NCBI GenBank assembly: GCA_963377175.1 | Contig: CAUJNA010001624.1 | Coordinates: 143,501 to 207,500, forward strand | DNA from: Effrenium voratum | Lineage: Eukaryota > Sar > Dinophyceae > Suessiales > Symbiodiniaceae | DNA: 64,000 nt | Reading direction: 5' to 3' | Made by a program: the position numbers and the translations under genes | Shown here: positions 45,413-56,535 of the stretch, piece by piece | Layout of the letters: each line of letters opens with the position of its first letter | How positions within the stretch are numbered: position 1 is the stretch's first letter | The notes under the pieces: model-generated | The model's input: the letters and a program-made list of their open reading frames with translations, nothing else | Database searches by the model: none | What the model was told of the DNA's origin: nothing

Positions 45413-45914
45413 TCACAACCCATGGGAACCACAGCCCAAGATCCGGCAAACCAAACCGCCATAACCAGTGGTTTCCCTCCCTCCCACTAACATGGAACGT
45501 GATAGGTTTGGTGGGAGGGCAAATCGTGGAAATCGTAGTGCCCCTCTTTCGTTTGAGCCCCCGCAGCACCAAAGCAAAGGGCACACTGAACCTCCCACAA
45601 AAAGACGCCACATGGAAATTAGAAAGCAAACACCACCGATGCGGGGTTTGTCTCTAAGGGGAACTCCCAAACCTTGGTTGCAACGACCCCTCTGCAGATC
45701 TGCAGAAAGGAAATCACTTCTGGTGGGTCCAATTCGGAAAATCCCACCTGTTGCCGTTTCAAAAGGCAAAGTCCCAGAAAATGCGGCAAGGTCCCATTAG
45801 CCATAAGACCAGTGGTTTCCCGATGTGTCCCAAGAAAAAGTCGAAAAACATCAGCAAGCCGACTAGCCACGAAGAAACCCACGGGTTCCCTTTGGAGGAA
45901 TGAAAACGACGCCC

Positions 45915-45969
45915 ATGTCCCATGTCCAGCCGCTTGCGGCCCTCCGTCTCCAGCAGCTCCACTAAAGAC
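45915..45969 (-). CDS. Exon of SAP-like protein B, second half of module
   Basis: The acceptor GCACACGCGAG leaves one G that completes a Glu codon from exon 47480-47590; the frame then reads SLVELLETEGRKRLDMGHG. This aligns with SLLELLES of gene A. The donor is uncertain (possibly GA or beyond 45915). Confidence 0.65.
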
Positions 45970-46029
45970 CTCGCGTGTGCCGAGCACCCGAGGCCAGGTG
46001 GCCCCGGAACAGCACCGGAACCCCCCACC

Positions 46030-47200
46030 CCGATCAAGCCCATGATTGGAAATAGGCCCAGTGATAGAATGTATACTTTATTGTTTGTTTCACTTTGAGT
46101 CACTGGAAACATGTGAAATGTGTCCTAAGCCTTCCCCAGAAGCCTCGGGCAGAGACCACACTGCTTTCAGCCGGGCAAAATTTGTGAACTCAGATTCAGC
46201 CCGTGCCCGAAAAATCAAAAGCTGTTGAAGGAGACCCCAGAAATCTAAGCTGTTCAATGCTGGGCATCTCAAATCACAATCCTTACCAGTGGAACGAGAC
46301 AAGGAAAGCACGTAACTTAAACGCATCGGGCTTTTCAACTACTGGTATCTTGCGGGTCGATTTTGACTTGAGTTTGGGTGTCTCCCAAACAAAACGGGGC
46401 CCTCAAAGCTTCGAATTGAGCGGCATCATTGGGGATGGGCCCTATGATAAAGTGTGCATGCAAGCTATGCTCACGTGTAGAAACCAGAAACAGCATGACG
46501 ACCATACTTTCCAAACATAAACATGAACTGCAAACACATTTCAAACTCCTGCGTAAACTCAGCTTTACTGAGGTGTATCAATCAGCTAAGATTCTTTGCT
46601 GCAATTATCCAAAGAATACCAACGAGGTTGATTCCCGTTCCGATACCGCTTAATCACTTTGAAATGATTCCTTTATCACTCACAGAAACTGGGATTCCCT
46701 ATGCCAACAATTTCTCACAACCTTGAAGCTAAGTTTGGCGGAACCAATGCTATCCCAATGCCCGACGAATCCATCCGCCAATGTCAAGTCTACCAAATGT
46801 CCCAATCACAGGGGCGGACGAAAAGGGGGGAGGGTACCAAACCATCTGCTACAAATCCCACGTTCGTGGCCTATAACCCTTCCGATCGGCGTAAGCATAA
46901 TCTACACGCACAAACAATGTAAGGTCCATCAGTCAAACCTCATCAACTAAACAACAGGGCCAAGCAAACGAGACAAAGTGACACGGCCTAGAGCCGGGCT
47001 TGGCCAAGCGAAAGTCGTGCAGCTTCTAGCAAGCGCCAAATGGCCTATGACTGTTTTACCCTCCTCAAATTTGCCATAAACTTATGATTCGTTCATTGCT
47101 CATTCCTCGGCCGCAAAAGTAGCACTTCCCTAGAGCTGACAAGTGTCCAGAATCTAAAACAAAAGCTGTTGCTAAGCTAAAGCAATCAAACTATTCAACA
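46030..47200. other. Stretch without supported gene
   Basis: Several 60-105 codon frames on both strands, none GC3-biased. No repeat is recognised. Confidence 0.4.
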
Positions 47201-47479
47201 AATCCATCTACCAATGCCAACTTTGGCCAGCTTCAATCAACCACCTGGATTTCTGTCATCAAGCACCAACAAGTTCTCACTTCCAAAAAACATCCACAAC
47301 ACCATGCTATCATGTGTCTCAACAAAACATTGATGGACAGAACCAACGAAATACTTCTCCTTCCCCCCCCCCTCCCCCCTACCCGACCCCCCACCATCCT
47401 CCCCCCCTGACCCCCCCCAACTTCCCCCCAGGTCCCCCCGACCCCCCCGACTCCCCCAAACCCCGGCCGGGTGCCCGGC

Positions 47480-47590
47480 TCTCGGTCCATGCAGCCCTTG
47501 GTGGAGATGCCCAGCGCATCCAGCTGGCTCCGCAGCTCGCGCGCCTCCGCTCCGATGCGGGCGACGTCGCTTGCGAGCGCTTCAGCGCTT
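47480..47590 (-). CDS. Exon of SAP-like protein B, first half of module
   Basis: The frame reads ALASDVARIGAEARELRSQL, then DALGISTKGCMDRE with the last Glu split. The ARELRSQLDALGIST part aligns with ARDLRKQLSQLGLDT of gene A. A GC donor (GAGA then GCCGGG) gives the phase-2 join to 45915-45969. The intron splits the module about seven residues later than in gene A. The plus strand downstream carries long C-runs (47366-47460). Confidence 0.7.
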
Positions 47591-48370
47591 GCGCTTGCGT
47601 GCGACGGCGCCAGGTGAAAGACCCGGTGATGGGGCGCTATTGGTCCCATTTTTATTGCTTGCCGGAAGGTAGGCAAAACTCAGGGGTGGTTGCTTTCCTC
47701 TTGCAGGGAAAACGATTCAAGGGTCTAATTCTAGCTTTGGGTCATCAAACAATGGAACCCGTCCGTTCATCAAATCAAATGGTGTTCCAAATACCGTGTT
47801 TGGTGCTTGCAAGTCTGGGAACCTTGCTACATTGACTTTTGAAAAGATGGGGTTATGGGAGAAAAACAATCAAGCTCCAAAGTGTCCCACGTCAAGCGAA
47901 ACCTCCTTTGCAAGTCGTACGCAAAGAAGGACCTGTGTCAAATGCTTCCTATGACAAAGGCGTGGTTCCATTTGCTCAGACCGGTCCAAATACCCTTGGC
48001 TTGAAACCGGCTCCGTTTCTAGGTACCCTTTTAATCAGCCTTTTTCTGTTTGATCCTTCTAATCAGACTTGCTCTGCAACTCAATTTGCCACCATTCTGC
48101 ACCCATGCCAGCCAGGGCTGCTTGAACGCACGGTGCCGAGAATGTGTGGGAAAGTACTACTCATTCCCCATGGGCCGGTGGAATCGACTTTGCCCAGACC
48201 TTCGATGTTTCTCAAAAAATGGTGTATATATATATTATAAATGTGGTTTCCCTTCGGCTTCCAAACATACGTGTGTTTCTTTAGAGGGCTACCGTTTTGG
48301 GGGTAGGAACAACCGATTTTGTCCCCCCCTTTTGACGCAGACCCATTTCGAGATTCCTCGGGTAGCAACG

Positions 48371-48437
48371 CCGCGGATGCAGTCGGCTTCTGGCCTTCAG
48401 GCCCTGCAAGTCCTTGATGCGCTGCTCCAGCTTGGAC
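48371..48437 (-). CDS. Exon of coiled-coil segment, likely gene B
   Basis: After the acceptor CTTGCGCTTGCGCAG the frame reads SKLEQRIKDLQGLKARSRLH. It has coiled-coil composition and high GC3, on the same strand upstream of the SAP-like exons. Confidence 0.65.
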
Positions 48438-48654
48438 CTGCGCAAGCGCAAGCCGAGAGACGCCAAAACGAAGCGACCCGGGGCCATGGGACATGTACCT
48501 CCGGAAGTACCAAACAATGAGCGGCTCGCCCAAAAAAAAACTGAAAGGTATCTCCTGAGAGGGTGGGGTATCTACCGGCCTGGGGCAAGCAAAATCAGTT
48601 GCTCACAAAAAGGGATGAAAGAAAGGGGACAAACAAGTCGCTCGGATATAACAT

Positions 48655-48681
48655 AAAAAATATTAATAATAATAATAATAA
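48655..48681. repeat. (AAT)n microsatellite
   Basis: About eight AAT units. Confidence 0.9.
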
Positions 48682-48807
48682 AAACAGTTGGCCGCGTTCC
48701 TTCCCTGATGGATCTTCTCATTCCTGGAAGGCCAGCAACTCAAAACGCAGGACCGAGATCCCCAGATATATTCCTCTATATAGGTCGTTTCATTCCGTCC
48801 ACCGGGC

Positions 48808-49104
48808 ATGTCCAAGGGAGTAGTCTGGGCGGTTCAAAGCGGAGCCTTGCAGATTGGCTTTGAACGGCCCAGAAGAGGTCGGCCCAACTACCAACTTGCC
48901 TGTCTGCCAAAAGAACAACCCCTCCTTTTGGGTTTGGATTCCCCGGTAGCTGTGACCACTGAGGGCCCGGCATGTCGAGCACTTCCTCCTTCACACCTGC
49001 CACCGCGCTTCTCTGACATTGGGCTGGCTCTTGTTACGCTTGGACCCAAACGGCCAGTATTCCCGACAGAACACTTTTGGGGAATGCTCTTCTTCGGCCC
49101 GTGA
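48808..49104. other. Open on both strands, coding status unclear
   Basis: A 98-codon plus frame (start MSKGVVWAVQSGALQIGFER) and a 138-codon minus frame overlap. Neither has the GC3 bias of the confident exons. Confidence 0.3.
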
Positions 49105-50639
49105 AATTTGCAGGGGAACGCTGTGCCGGTTGGACTTGGATATTTGGTGTACCGAGCCGCTTCCACAACTCGTGCTTTGAACATGGGGTTTTCTGTTGGC
49201 TGGTTCTTTTTTGCAGGTATCGTTTTCAATTTGGATTGAAGATTGAAGGGGCCAACAAGGATGACTACCCATGCTTGACTCCCACTACTTTGACATGTAC
49301 CCACAAGAATATTTGACTATATTGCCACCAGAAACCGACAAATTGAACCACCCAAACAACCAGACCCAACCTGCAAAAGCCGATGCCCGATGGTACCATT
49401 GTACTTCGTTCAAATTTGGCCTTGTTCCAAATCTGAAGACACGCACGAGAAAAAAACAAAGATGTTCAAGTTCTGTTTCATATGTCAAAATTAAACCTCC
49501 ATGGGTGTTTCTCTTGAAGCCAGCTGGCTACAACATGTCTCCGGGTTCAGGCGCAAAAGCAAAGGGCCTCTGTGCGTCAGACGCCAGGGTTTCCTTGGCA
49601 AGGGGTGTCAAATGGAGGGTATCGGTCCAAACAGTGAGCCTAACAAAAGGATTATTGATTGCCTTCTGATGCCTTCTGGCTTCCTTGAGGGGCAACTCAT
49701 CAACGTAGCATGGGGCATGTAGACAAAGGCCTGGACTGTATCTGTCTTCTGTGGGGTTGCCATAGGCCGATATGTCGGGATCTGAGCAATCAAAAAACAT
49801 AGTGTTATATAGGTAGAACCAACAAAGCTCCAAATCATGCTTAATCAGCAAGTCCTAAATAACAAAGCCATGAAAAAAAGGATCAGATGGCATTTCATGC
49901 TCTGCTACCGAAGGACCTAGGTGAGGACTAAACACTGTTATGACTAAAATCTAACCTTGGACTCCCCAAACCTACGGATGACTAATCATGCTTGCCACCG
50001 GCCTAGCGGGTGGAACAGTTGCCAGTGAGATGGTCAACCGCAGAACCATGCAAGATACCTCACTTTGGGCATGTGACGTTGGCATCTTCTTAGACAGCAA
50101 CGGAAAACCATGCTACGTCTCAAACCAAAACATGGAGCCACGCACCCTAACCTGAAAACCAATCAAGCGACCTGGGAGGTCAAATGGAGGCCAGGCCGTA
50201 TAAAATTGACCTCGTTCTCATTTTTACCTAGTGAACATGGAGACACAAAGGCGGCCTGACCTGTGATGCGCACTCGTGGGCGCCTTTTCGCTGTCTGGAC
50301 GCAACGGCAGAGAGAGAGAGAACCAGAAATGAGTGTGAACAGCATTGCAGTCTGATGAACCTGGCCACCTGAGGAGGTAAGAAGGCGCGAGGCGGAAAAG
50401 AAGTTGAGCCGTTTTGGCTCTTGAGCCAAACAGGGCCATGTTGACTCAAGCGCATGTCCTATTCGAATGATATCATGTCACCCAAGGCCTGCCAAGCACT
50501 AAAATAGCACGCTCAAACTAGGGCAGCAGAACAGGACAGCGATTTTCTGTTGGTCAACCAGGGTGAACAGCATTGCAGTCTGATGCACCCTGGCCACCTG
50601 ACTGACTGGTTCCCAGCTCTCGGCCCGGAAGGCTTAATA

Positions 50640-50806
50640 GGAGATTGGATACAGTCAGGGGTGGCAGCTGCCCGGAAACTTGACAGAGCTTGAAGCAGCC
50701 ACCCGGCCAATATGGCCCCAACCGACAGGTCATACGTCACCCCGCGCATCCATAGCAAAACCACGGCAACCTGCCCAACATAGCGGGCTGCCTCCTCCCA
50801 TGGCAT
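50640..50806 (-). CDS. Possible coding segment, hydrophobic
   Basis: The frame reads EEAARYVGQVAVVLLWMRGV, then TYDLSVGAILAGWLLQALSS, with good GC3, lying inside the duplicated unit. It could be an exon with membrane segments or part of a repeated element. Confidence 0.42.
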
Positions 50807-50928
50807 CCTTGCCCAAAAGCCCGCTGAGGCCGCTGAAAAGCATCCTGTAGCATCTCAATGGCCCACAGGATGCCAGGGATTCAAACAAAATTTGCTATTT
50901 TGGCTCTTGAGCCAACATGGCCCAGACA

Positions 50929-50951
50929 GCGTAGATCCATCTTGGCTCAAG
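50929..50951 (+). other. Dinoflagellate spliced-leader relic-like sequence
   Basis: GCGTAGATCCATCTTGGCTC then AAG. Compared with the conserved dinoflagellate leader ending GTAGCCATTTTGGCTCAAG it has a two-base insertion and one substitution. Leader relics mark genes reinserted from trans-spliced mRNA. The sister unit at 50434-50450 has only the degenerate CCATGTTGACTCAAG. Confidence 0.5.
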
Positions 50952-51111
50952 CGCATGTCCTATTCAAATGATATCATGTCACCCAATTCCTGCCAAGCAC
51001 TAACATGACACACATTCGGGGCAGCATGTAGGCGTTGACCGGGTGATGTCCACAGTTGCCCTTCTTCTGAGGCTCCATGACCCTCCAAGAAACCTTCCAA
51101 GGAATTCAAGG

Positions 51112-51215
51112 AGCCCCCCAGGAGCCCCCCAACCACTGGGCCTGCTCTCAGCGCGTGTCTCACGCGAGCGCGTGACGAGCGCTTCCATCGCAAGGCCGCG
51201 GCCAGGCCGCAGGCC
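51112..51215 (-). CDS. Possible exon
   Basis: The frame reads AMEALVTRSRETRAESRPSG, then WGAPGGLLEFL. Other minus frames are also partly open. Confidence 0.45.
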
Positions 51216-51239
51216 TCATGTCACAGAGGGGGGAACGTC

Positions 51240-52470
51240 CTAATTCATATGGGTCCGTCAGCTTTTGGTTGGGAACCTTTTTTGTTTGGTTGTTGGTTGA
51301 TTAAAAGGAAAACCACATTTTTTGGCGTCCCCTTACAACAGACACACAGTTTTTGCTGGGAACCTTTTTGTTGATTGTTGGTTGGCTTTAAAGGAAGCCT
51401 GAAAGGAAACCACAATTTGTTGGTGTCACCTTTCCAAAGACAGGCCCATATGAGGTTCGTCCTAGATTGATTGCAGCAAGGAGAGCCATGGGAAGGTTGC
51501 CTAATAGTTGTATTTAATAGTGACTATTAGGCCGTGGCTCTGAATTTGAGGTGCAAAAAGAGTGAGAGGTGCAACAAAATGATGAGACCCTTGTCGGGGT
51601 TTCGAAACCCCTTCAACAAGAGGCCACACAACAACACCAGGGTCTCATATTTGGCCGTTCTTTCTGACACAGCGCGATCTGTTAAACAACAACCGCACAA
51701 TTCTGGGCAGAGATCGAACGCAAACCAAAATGAAACACGCCATTTGAGAGGCGTGCTAACATGCAGCACGAGAGTCCAATTTCTAATCATGTCTCAAACT
51801 GTGGCAACAAGCTTCCGCCGCCCTTCCGCGAAGCTTCCACCATTTTCAACCCTACGCACTCCGCCCAGAATGGCAAATGCTGACACAAAGAGAACACAAG
51901 TCAATTTTTAGGACCACCACCCTGCAATGTTCCGAACGGGGGACTGGAGATGTCCCATGGTTCCTTCCCACAGGCCAAGGCGTCCAGTCATGGCGGTCCG
52001 TAAGGGCGCCTTTGGTTTTGACGAAACACCGAAAACCAAAACCCAGGGAACTGAAGGTAGAGTCCCAGCCTCATCCCAAAGGGAAACATGCGGCGAGCCT
52101 GAAATCATTCCTTTGAACAGGCTGAATCGGCGCGTCCCTCATGACACCTTGTCTCACTCCCAAGGTACACAGAAACTCACATGTTCAGGGCTTCCAAATT
52201 CAGTCTACAATATGAGTCTGTGTTTGAGCGGTTCCCCTTTTAGAGTGGAAGCCCAAAGGGAAGCCATAACAGGAATCCTTACATGATACACCTGAACATT
52301 GCAACTTGTAAATGGTGGCGTTTTTTTTTGGGGGGGGTTGAAAAAGCCACATCTTTCAGATGGTTGCAAAAAAAATTGGGGAAAAAGCCACATCTTTCAA
52401 ATGGTTGCAAAATGTAACTATCTTTTTCGGAGCCCAAGGAAAACCCATGGGTCTATGTTGAAAACGACCC
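51240..52470. other. Stretch without supported gene
   Basis: A 125-codon plus frame (51534-51911) and smaller frames lack bias. A near-repeat of TTTGTTTGGTTGTTGGTTGA with GGGAACC occurs at 51278 and 51363. Confidence 0.4.
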
Positions 52471-52482
52471 ACCTTGGGCCCC

Positions 52483-52575
52483 GGGCCAGCGCCCGCCGCG
52501 CCAAACTGCTCTCCGCGCCTCGCGCGGTTTCGGCTTTCCCCGGGGCCGACGGACCGAAAGGGAAACGAGGACGAC
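52483..52575 (-). CDS. Possible exon, Ala/Arg-rich
   Basis: The minus frame reads RPRFPFGPSAPGKAETARGA, then ESSLARRALARG, with high GC3. A plus frame is also open. Confidence 0.45.
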
Positions 52576-52648
52576 CTACTTGGCGGCTCAAACGGAAAGA
52601 TCTTTTTCGAATTGTGCAGGTTAATTTTCTGAATTGTTCAGTGGGGGG

Positions 52649-52751
52649 AAAAATCTAGCAGTTAAGTGGGTGGATTTCAAGCACTAAACCACAAGCAGGA
52701 ATGTAAAAAAAAGTTGCCCAAGAACAATCATGGGGTACTGTCAGTACTGTT
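52649..52751. mobile_element. Family G dispersed element, copy 3
   Basis: TCTAGCAGTTAAGTGGGTGG, then AAGCACTAAACCACAAGCAG and AACAATCATGGGGTACTGT. Confidence 0.78.
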
Positions 52752-52856
52752 GACATATGGGTGTGGCTCAAAATTAAAGATGGGGTTATGCAGGTTTAGT
52801 CTTGGGTTCCATGTACCAAGGTGCCATTCTGGTACATTTTTATGAGCCACAACCTA
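52752..52856. mobile_element. Family H short TIR element, copy 1
   Basis: ATATGGGTGTGGCTCAAAA at one end and a TTTTATGAGCCACAACC-type end at the other form inverted arms around AAGGTGCCATTCTGGTAC. It is joined directly to the family G copy, as at 54014-54117. Confidence 0.72.
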
Positions 52857-53053
52857 TTTGGGTGTGTCTCTTTTGGGGGAGGGGGGAAAAACCTTTGTTG
52901 GAGGCTTTAAAGGGAAAACAAGACAGGAAAAACCACTATTCTGGTGGCGTCCCTAAAAAAAATGGTGGAAAACGCCCTGAGAGTCAACCCCAAGGGATTT
53001 AAATGGGTCAAAGAGGGCAGCTAACAAAGAGAAAGACATACGAGATTGGCTTG

Positions 53054-53144
53054 CCCAGAGGGTCCCTTGGTACCTTCTAAGGCGGTACTTAGACCCCTTT
53101 TTACCTCCCGAAAGCCATCCTCATGAGGTACTTGGACTCTCTGG
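53054..53144. mobile_element. Family A short TIR element, copy 3
   Basis: CCCAGAGGGTCCCTTGGTAC and GGTACTTGGACTCTCTGG. CTTG flanks both sides, a possible short target duplication. Confidence 0.8.
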
Positions 53145-53767
53145 CTTGGAAAACATCTCAGTTGGGTTTCCTTCAAATGAACGGTGGCCAAATGCGGACA
53201 TGGTGTTGAAACAGCTTTTGCCCAACCCTACCCTCAAGGATACACCCACCGCAGCTGCTTGCGTTTCACAGGGAAGCGGGCAGTGCGTTGGTAGCTGATC
53301 TTACTTGGGATTCGAGGTCCGGGCTAACGACCTGGTCTTTCCTTGAGGGCTATCCCACAAATGCGAGTAAGCGACAAGACCACCACCAGAAAGCGATCGG
53401 ACCACCCAAGGCCCAAGACCGATCCAGTTCTACTGCAACCGCTCTGTCTGCATATTTGTGGGACTCCCCAAAAGGACACCCAAACAACGCCATCCAATAT
53501 TTTTTCCAGAAACGACGCGGGTGATCAATATCCCAAATCTCTCAAGTGACTATGGAGTAAGCTTTCGCATGGTGAAAATAGAATCTGTTTGGGCGGGTTT
53601 CCTCGATCAGGGATCCTTACATTATACACCTGAACATTGCAACTTGCAAATGGTGGTTTCCCTTTACTTTGGTGGAAAAAGCCATGTTTCAAATGGTTGC
53701 AAAATGGAGATCTTTTAAGGAGCCCTGTCGGTCCCATGAAAAGTACCGTTGGATCAACGCCCGGCCC

Positions 53768-53885
53768 CACTCCACCGGTCCACGCTCGCCTTGGCAACCT
53801 GCGCCGCCCGGCCGCTTGGCCGAGGCCTAGACACGTCGCAAGAGCGGGAATTTGGGGCCAAGGCGGAGGTTGGAATCCTCCTGCA
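53768..53885 (-). CDS. Probable exon, Ala/Ser/Arg-rich
   Basis: The minus frame reads RRIPTSALAPNSRSCDVSRP, then RPSGRAAQVAKASVDRWSGA. A plus frame (LDTSQEREFGAKAEVGILLH) is also good. Minus is preferred because a family G element adjoins it exactly as at 7505-7529, on the acceptor side of a minus exon. Confidence 0.45.
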
Positions 53886-53895
53886 CTTCTCCGGG

Positions 53896-54013
53896 TTGAC
53901 GTTGGAAGGGGAGCAAAAAGTTAAATTCTAGCAGTTAAGTGGGGGTTTCAACCACTAAACCACAAGAAGCAATGTAAAATGTTTCCCAACAACAACCATG
54001 GGGAACTGTTGAC
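53896..54013. mobile_element. Family G dispersed element, copy 4
   Basis: GGTTGACGTTGGAAGGGGAG, TCTAGCAGTTAAGTGGGGGT and TTTCCCAACAACAACCATGG. Confidence 0.83.
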
Positions 54014-54117
54014 ATATGGATGTGGCTCAAAATTAAAGAGATGGGGTTTCGCAGGTGATAGTCTTCGGCTCCATTCACCAAGGTGCCATTTTGGTACATT
54101 TGTTTGAGCCACAGCCG
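54014..54117. mobile_element. Family H short TIR element, copy 2
   Basis: ATATGGATGTGGCTCAAAAT and TTTGTTTGAGCCACAGCC are inverted ends. The core CACCAAGGTGCCATTTTGGT matches 52752-52856. Confidence 0.78.
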
Positions 54118-54237
54118 TATTAATCAACCCCAGTTTATGAATAGAGGGGGGGTTCGCCTGAAAACAGTGATGATTCCCCACTAAACCTTGTGACACCCCC
54201 TATTCATAGACTGGGGTTGATGAACATGGGGTCAACA
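54117..54237. mobile_element. Family F TIR element, copy 3
   Basis: TATTAATCAACCCCAGTTTATGAATAG-type left arm (54119-54145) and TATTCATAGACTGGGGTTGA right arm make a long hairpin, ending ATGGGGTCAAC. It follows G and H copies without a gap. Confidence 0.82.
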
Positions 54238-54689
54238 TTAGTCGGTGTCTTGGTTACTCGCATTCCAGACTTCGGAAAAGAGGGGCAATCAGAAAAGGCT
54301 CTCAAAGTTGCCAAGGAAAGGTTCGGAAGGGACCAAACTTGATCGACCTAGGCTTCTGGAAATCAGTCTCGATATGAGTCTCCGCTTCTTTTTCCCCACC
54401 AGCGACCAGCGATGGCTATGCCAATCCTGCTTTCCGGCCTTGGGGTTTCGAGGAACTGAACTCTGGTTGGGAAATCACTTCAGGACGCCGGAGCCTATGT
54501 TTGTGGGTTGCCCAATGTGCCCAGCTCCCAGCCAGACCTGCCATTTTCTCGTAAGGCGAGTTTTCCTTGGTTGACTATGAACACCCCTCCTTGGCCCACC
54601 CGCCAGGGTACCAAAAATACATAGTCTTGAAGGAGATCCCAGCCTTGTCTGACGTTCCCAAACTCCCCCCCCTCGCCTGCTGAAAAACC

Positions 54690-54785
54690 GCCAACCCCGG
54701 GATCGCCGCCCGAGCCGGCGCCGGCGACTTCGTGAGCGCCAGCCTGGGCTGAAGCTTGCGGACTCCATGCTTGTCATAGAAACCG
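54690..54785 (-). CDS. Exon of unidentified basic protein
   Basis: The frame reads YDKHGVRKLQPRLALTKSPA, then PARAAIPGLAVFQQA, with GC3 near saturation. YDKHG resembles the end of a J domain, but the HPD motif and preceding helices are not seen, so that identity is not claimed. Confidence 0.62.
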
Positions 54786-55597
54786 GCAGGAAATTCTACA
54801 GGAAGTTCGCCAAATACCCACCAAAATCCGGGGAATTTCCCAAATAATTTCCTATAGTTGGTTTAATACCCACCAAAATCAGGTTGGATTTTCCCAAAGA
54901 ATTTCCAAAGAATTTGGTTTCTTGCAGCTCGGCCACCTCCCAGCCCCCGTTGCAAATTCCAGGGGCCTCAGATTTCTATTGGGGGACGGCTTTGGGGGCA
55001 CCAAACTTCGGGGGATTCGATCAACCACTCTGGAGGTGAAGCCCAACTAATACAAGATGCGTATCGTTTGAGGCTACCCGTGTGGGGCTGGTTTCAAAGG
55101 GAAAGCAAAGGGAAACTAAACCGGTCCTTTCAGGAAGTTGCCTATTCAACACTGTCAGGCCTTCAAACAGGCCATAAGTTGAGGTTCTTCGGGGGAGAAG
55201 CACGTGAAACAAATCGAAGAGGCCGGAAGTCATGGTGTGACAAATCCCACCGAAATGAGTTTGTTTTCTGGTACCAAACAAATGGAGTGTGATGGTTGGC
55301 AAACAAACACAACAGACAACAGGGGGGTCGCACCCTGTAAAAAAAGCCAACCTACCAATTAAGTGCTGAATACGCTCGCCAAAGTCATTAATTATGCGTT
55401 GTGTGAGTAGGATTGTCTGAACGTATTCACAATCCTGTATGACAACATGGTCTCTGCTAGCTCGTTTCGGGTGCCAACCCTCACGCAACAAAACAAGAAA
55501 CAACTGCGCGTGCAATTCTTACACTAGGGTGAACTGGATGGCCACAATATGCCACAATTCCCTTTGAGGGCAAAAGGGGATGGCTGATGGACAATTG

Positions 55598-55703
55598 GGC
55601 TGCCCTCAGATCCCCTGCTAAAAGTGACTCACTTTTAGTAGGTTCAATGAAAACCCCCACTCAACCCTAAAAAGCTAAGAAGCTAAGAGGATGGTTGGGA
55701 GTC
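55598..55703. mobile_element. Family C short element, copy 4
   Basis: GGGCTGCCCTCAGATCCCCT, AAAGTGACTCACTTTTAGTA and AGCTAAGAGGATGGTTGGGAG. Confidence 0.82.
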
Positions 55704-55734
55704 AAGCAAATTGTGCCATCTACTTATCCCAACA

Positions 55735-55862
55735 TGGCCGCCCACGTCAACTCGCACGCGGAAAATGCCCCTTGATCGAGGCCCGCACATGGCCCACAGG
55801 GCCTTTGACAGGCAATGGCGCTCGCGGCGCGTGCGGCTGGCGATTGAGAACTGGCGTCTATG
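55735..55862 (-). CDS. Exon of unidentified basic protein
   Basis: The frame reads QFSIASRTRRERHCLSKALW, then AMCGPRSRGIFRVRVDVGGH, with very high GC3. It lies about 30 bp from the family C copy and next to a 26-bp T run (55895-55920) on the acceptor side, which could serve as an A-run in the transcript or be intronic. Confidence 0.65.
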
Positions 55863-56134
55863 TGTTGGCTGCGGAAAGGCTGAAAGGGGAAGTTGTTTTT
55901 TTTTTTTTTTTTTTTTTTTTCCGGAAAATGGACACATGCATGTGGCTTTGGTATGCTGAGTTCTTTGCCCCATATCCAGCGCATCGTGGACAGCCGATGG
56001 GCTTGTGAATGCCTGCTTTGTTGGGTCGCACATTGACTGAAATGAGGGCGGGTACCTCACTTCCGGATTCCAAACCCAAAGGGGCCAAGTCGGGTCCTGG
56101 GTTGAAGGGTCAAAAGGGGTCAAAGGACTCTTTG

Positions 56135-56370
56135 CAGGGTAGGAACTCCGTGCATCGCGGCTGGGTCAATTCGCCTTTCGCCCGCTCCATCTTTCTTGGC
56201 GCAAAACAGATCCCAAACTGGAGCCGATTCCATCGGAGCGGCAGGACCAATTGGCGTTGGGAATCCAGAGCGGGTTGCGGGAACAGTCCCTGTCTCGGGA
56301 TTCATGTGGCAGAGCACGGCCCGGGGAATGAAGGACTCCCCGAAAATGAGACAGCCCAATTTTGTCAACG
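56135..56370 (-). CDS. Long exon of unidentified protein
   Basis: About 78 codons. The frame reads TKLGCLIFGESFIPRAVLCH, MNPETGTVPATRSGFPTPIG, PAAPMESAPVWDLFCAKKDG, then AGERRIDPAAMHGVPTLQ. Another minus frame is also open, so frame choice is moderate. No family is recognised. Confidence 0.55.
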
Positions 56371-56535
56371 AGGGGATTTATGCATCCTGCATTCCCATCA
56401 ACCTTCACCAGGTGAGTTCTGCTCAGGCGCAACATCTACACTACTTCCAACACCTATCACCACTCCCCAGAATACAGCGCTGGCACGGTTTCCTGTCACC
56501 GGATAGGTGAGCTGGCCTTTGCAGGACGCTGGTTG

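Larger units (their letters stand above)
50325..51030. repeat. Duplicated A-B unit
   Basis: Segment A (AACAGCATTGCAGTCTGATG, then CCTGGCCACCTGA) occurs at 50339-50380 and 50565-50604. Segment B (TTGGCTCTTGAGCCAA, then AGCGCATGTCCTATTC and ATGATATCATGTCACCC) occurs at 50413-50530 and 50901-51025. The order is A-B-A-B with unequal spacing. Confidence 0.85.

Noticed and set aside
54690..54785. DnaJ J-domain end (YDKHG)
   Set aside because: Only five residues match; no HPD motif or preceding J-domain helices were found upstream on the same strand.
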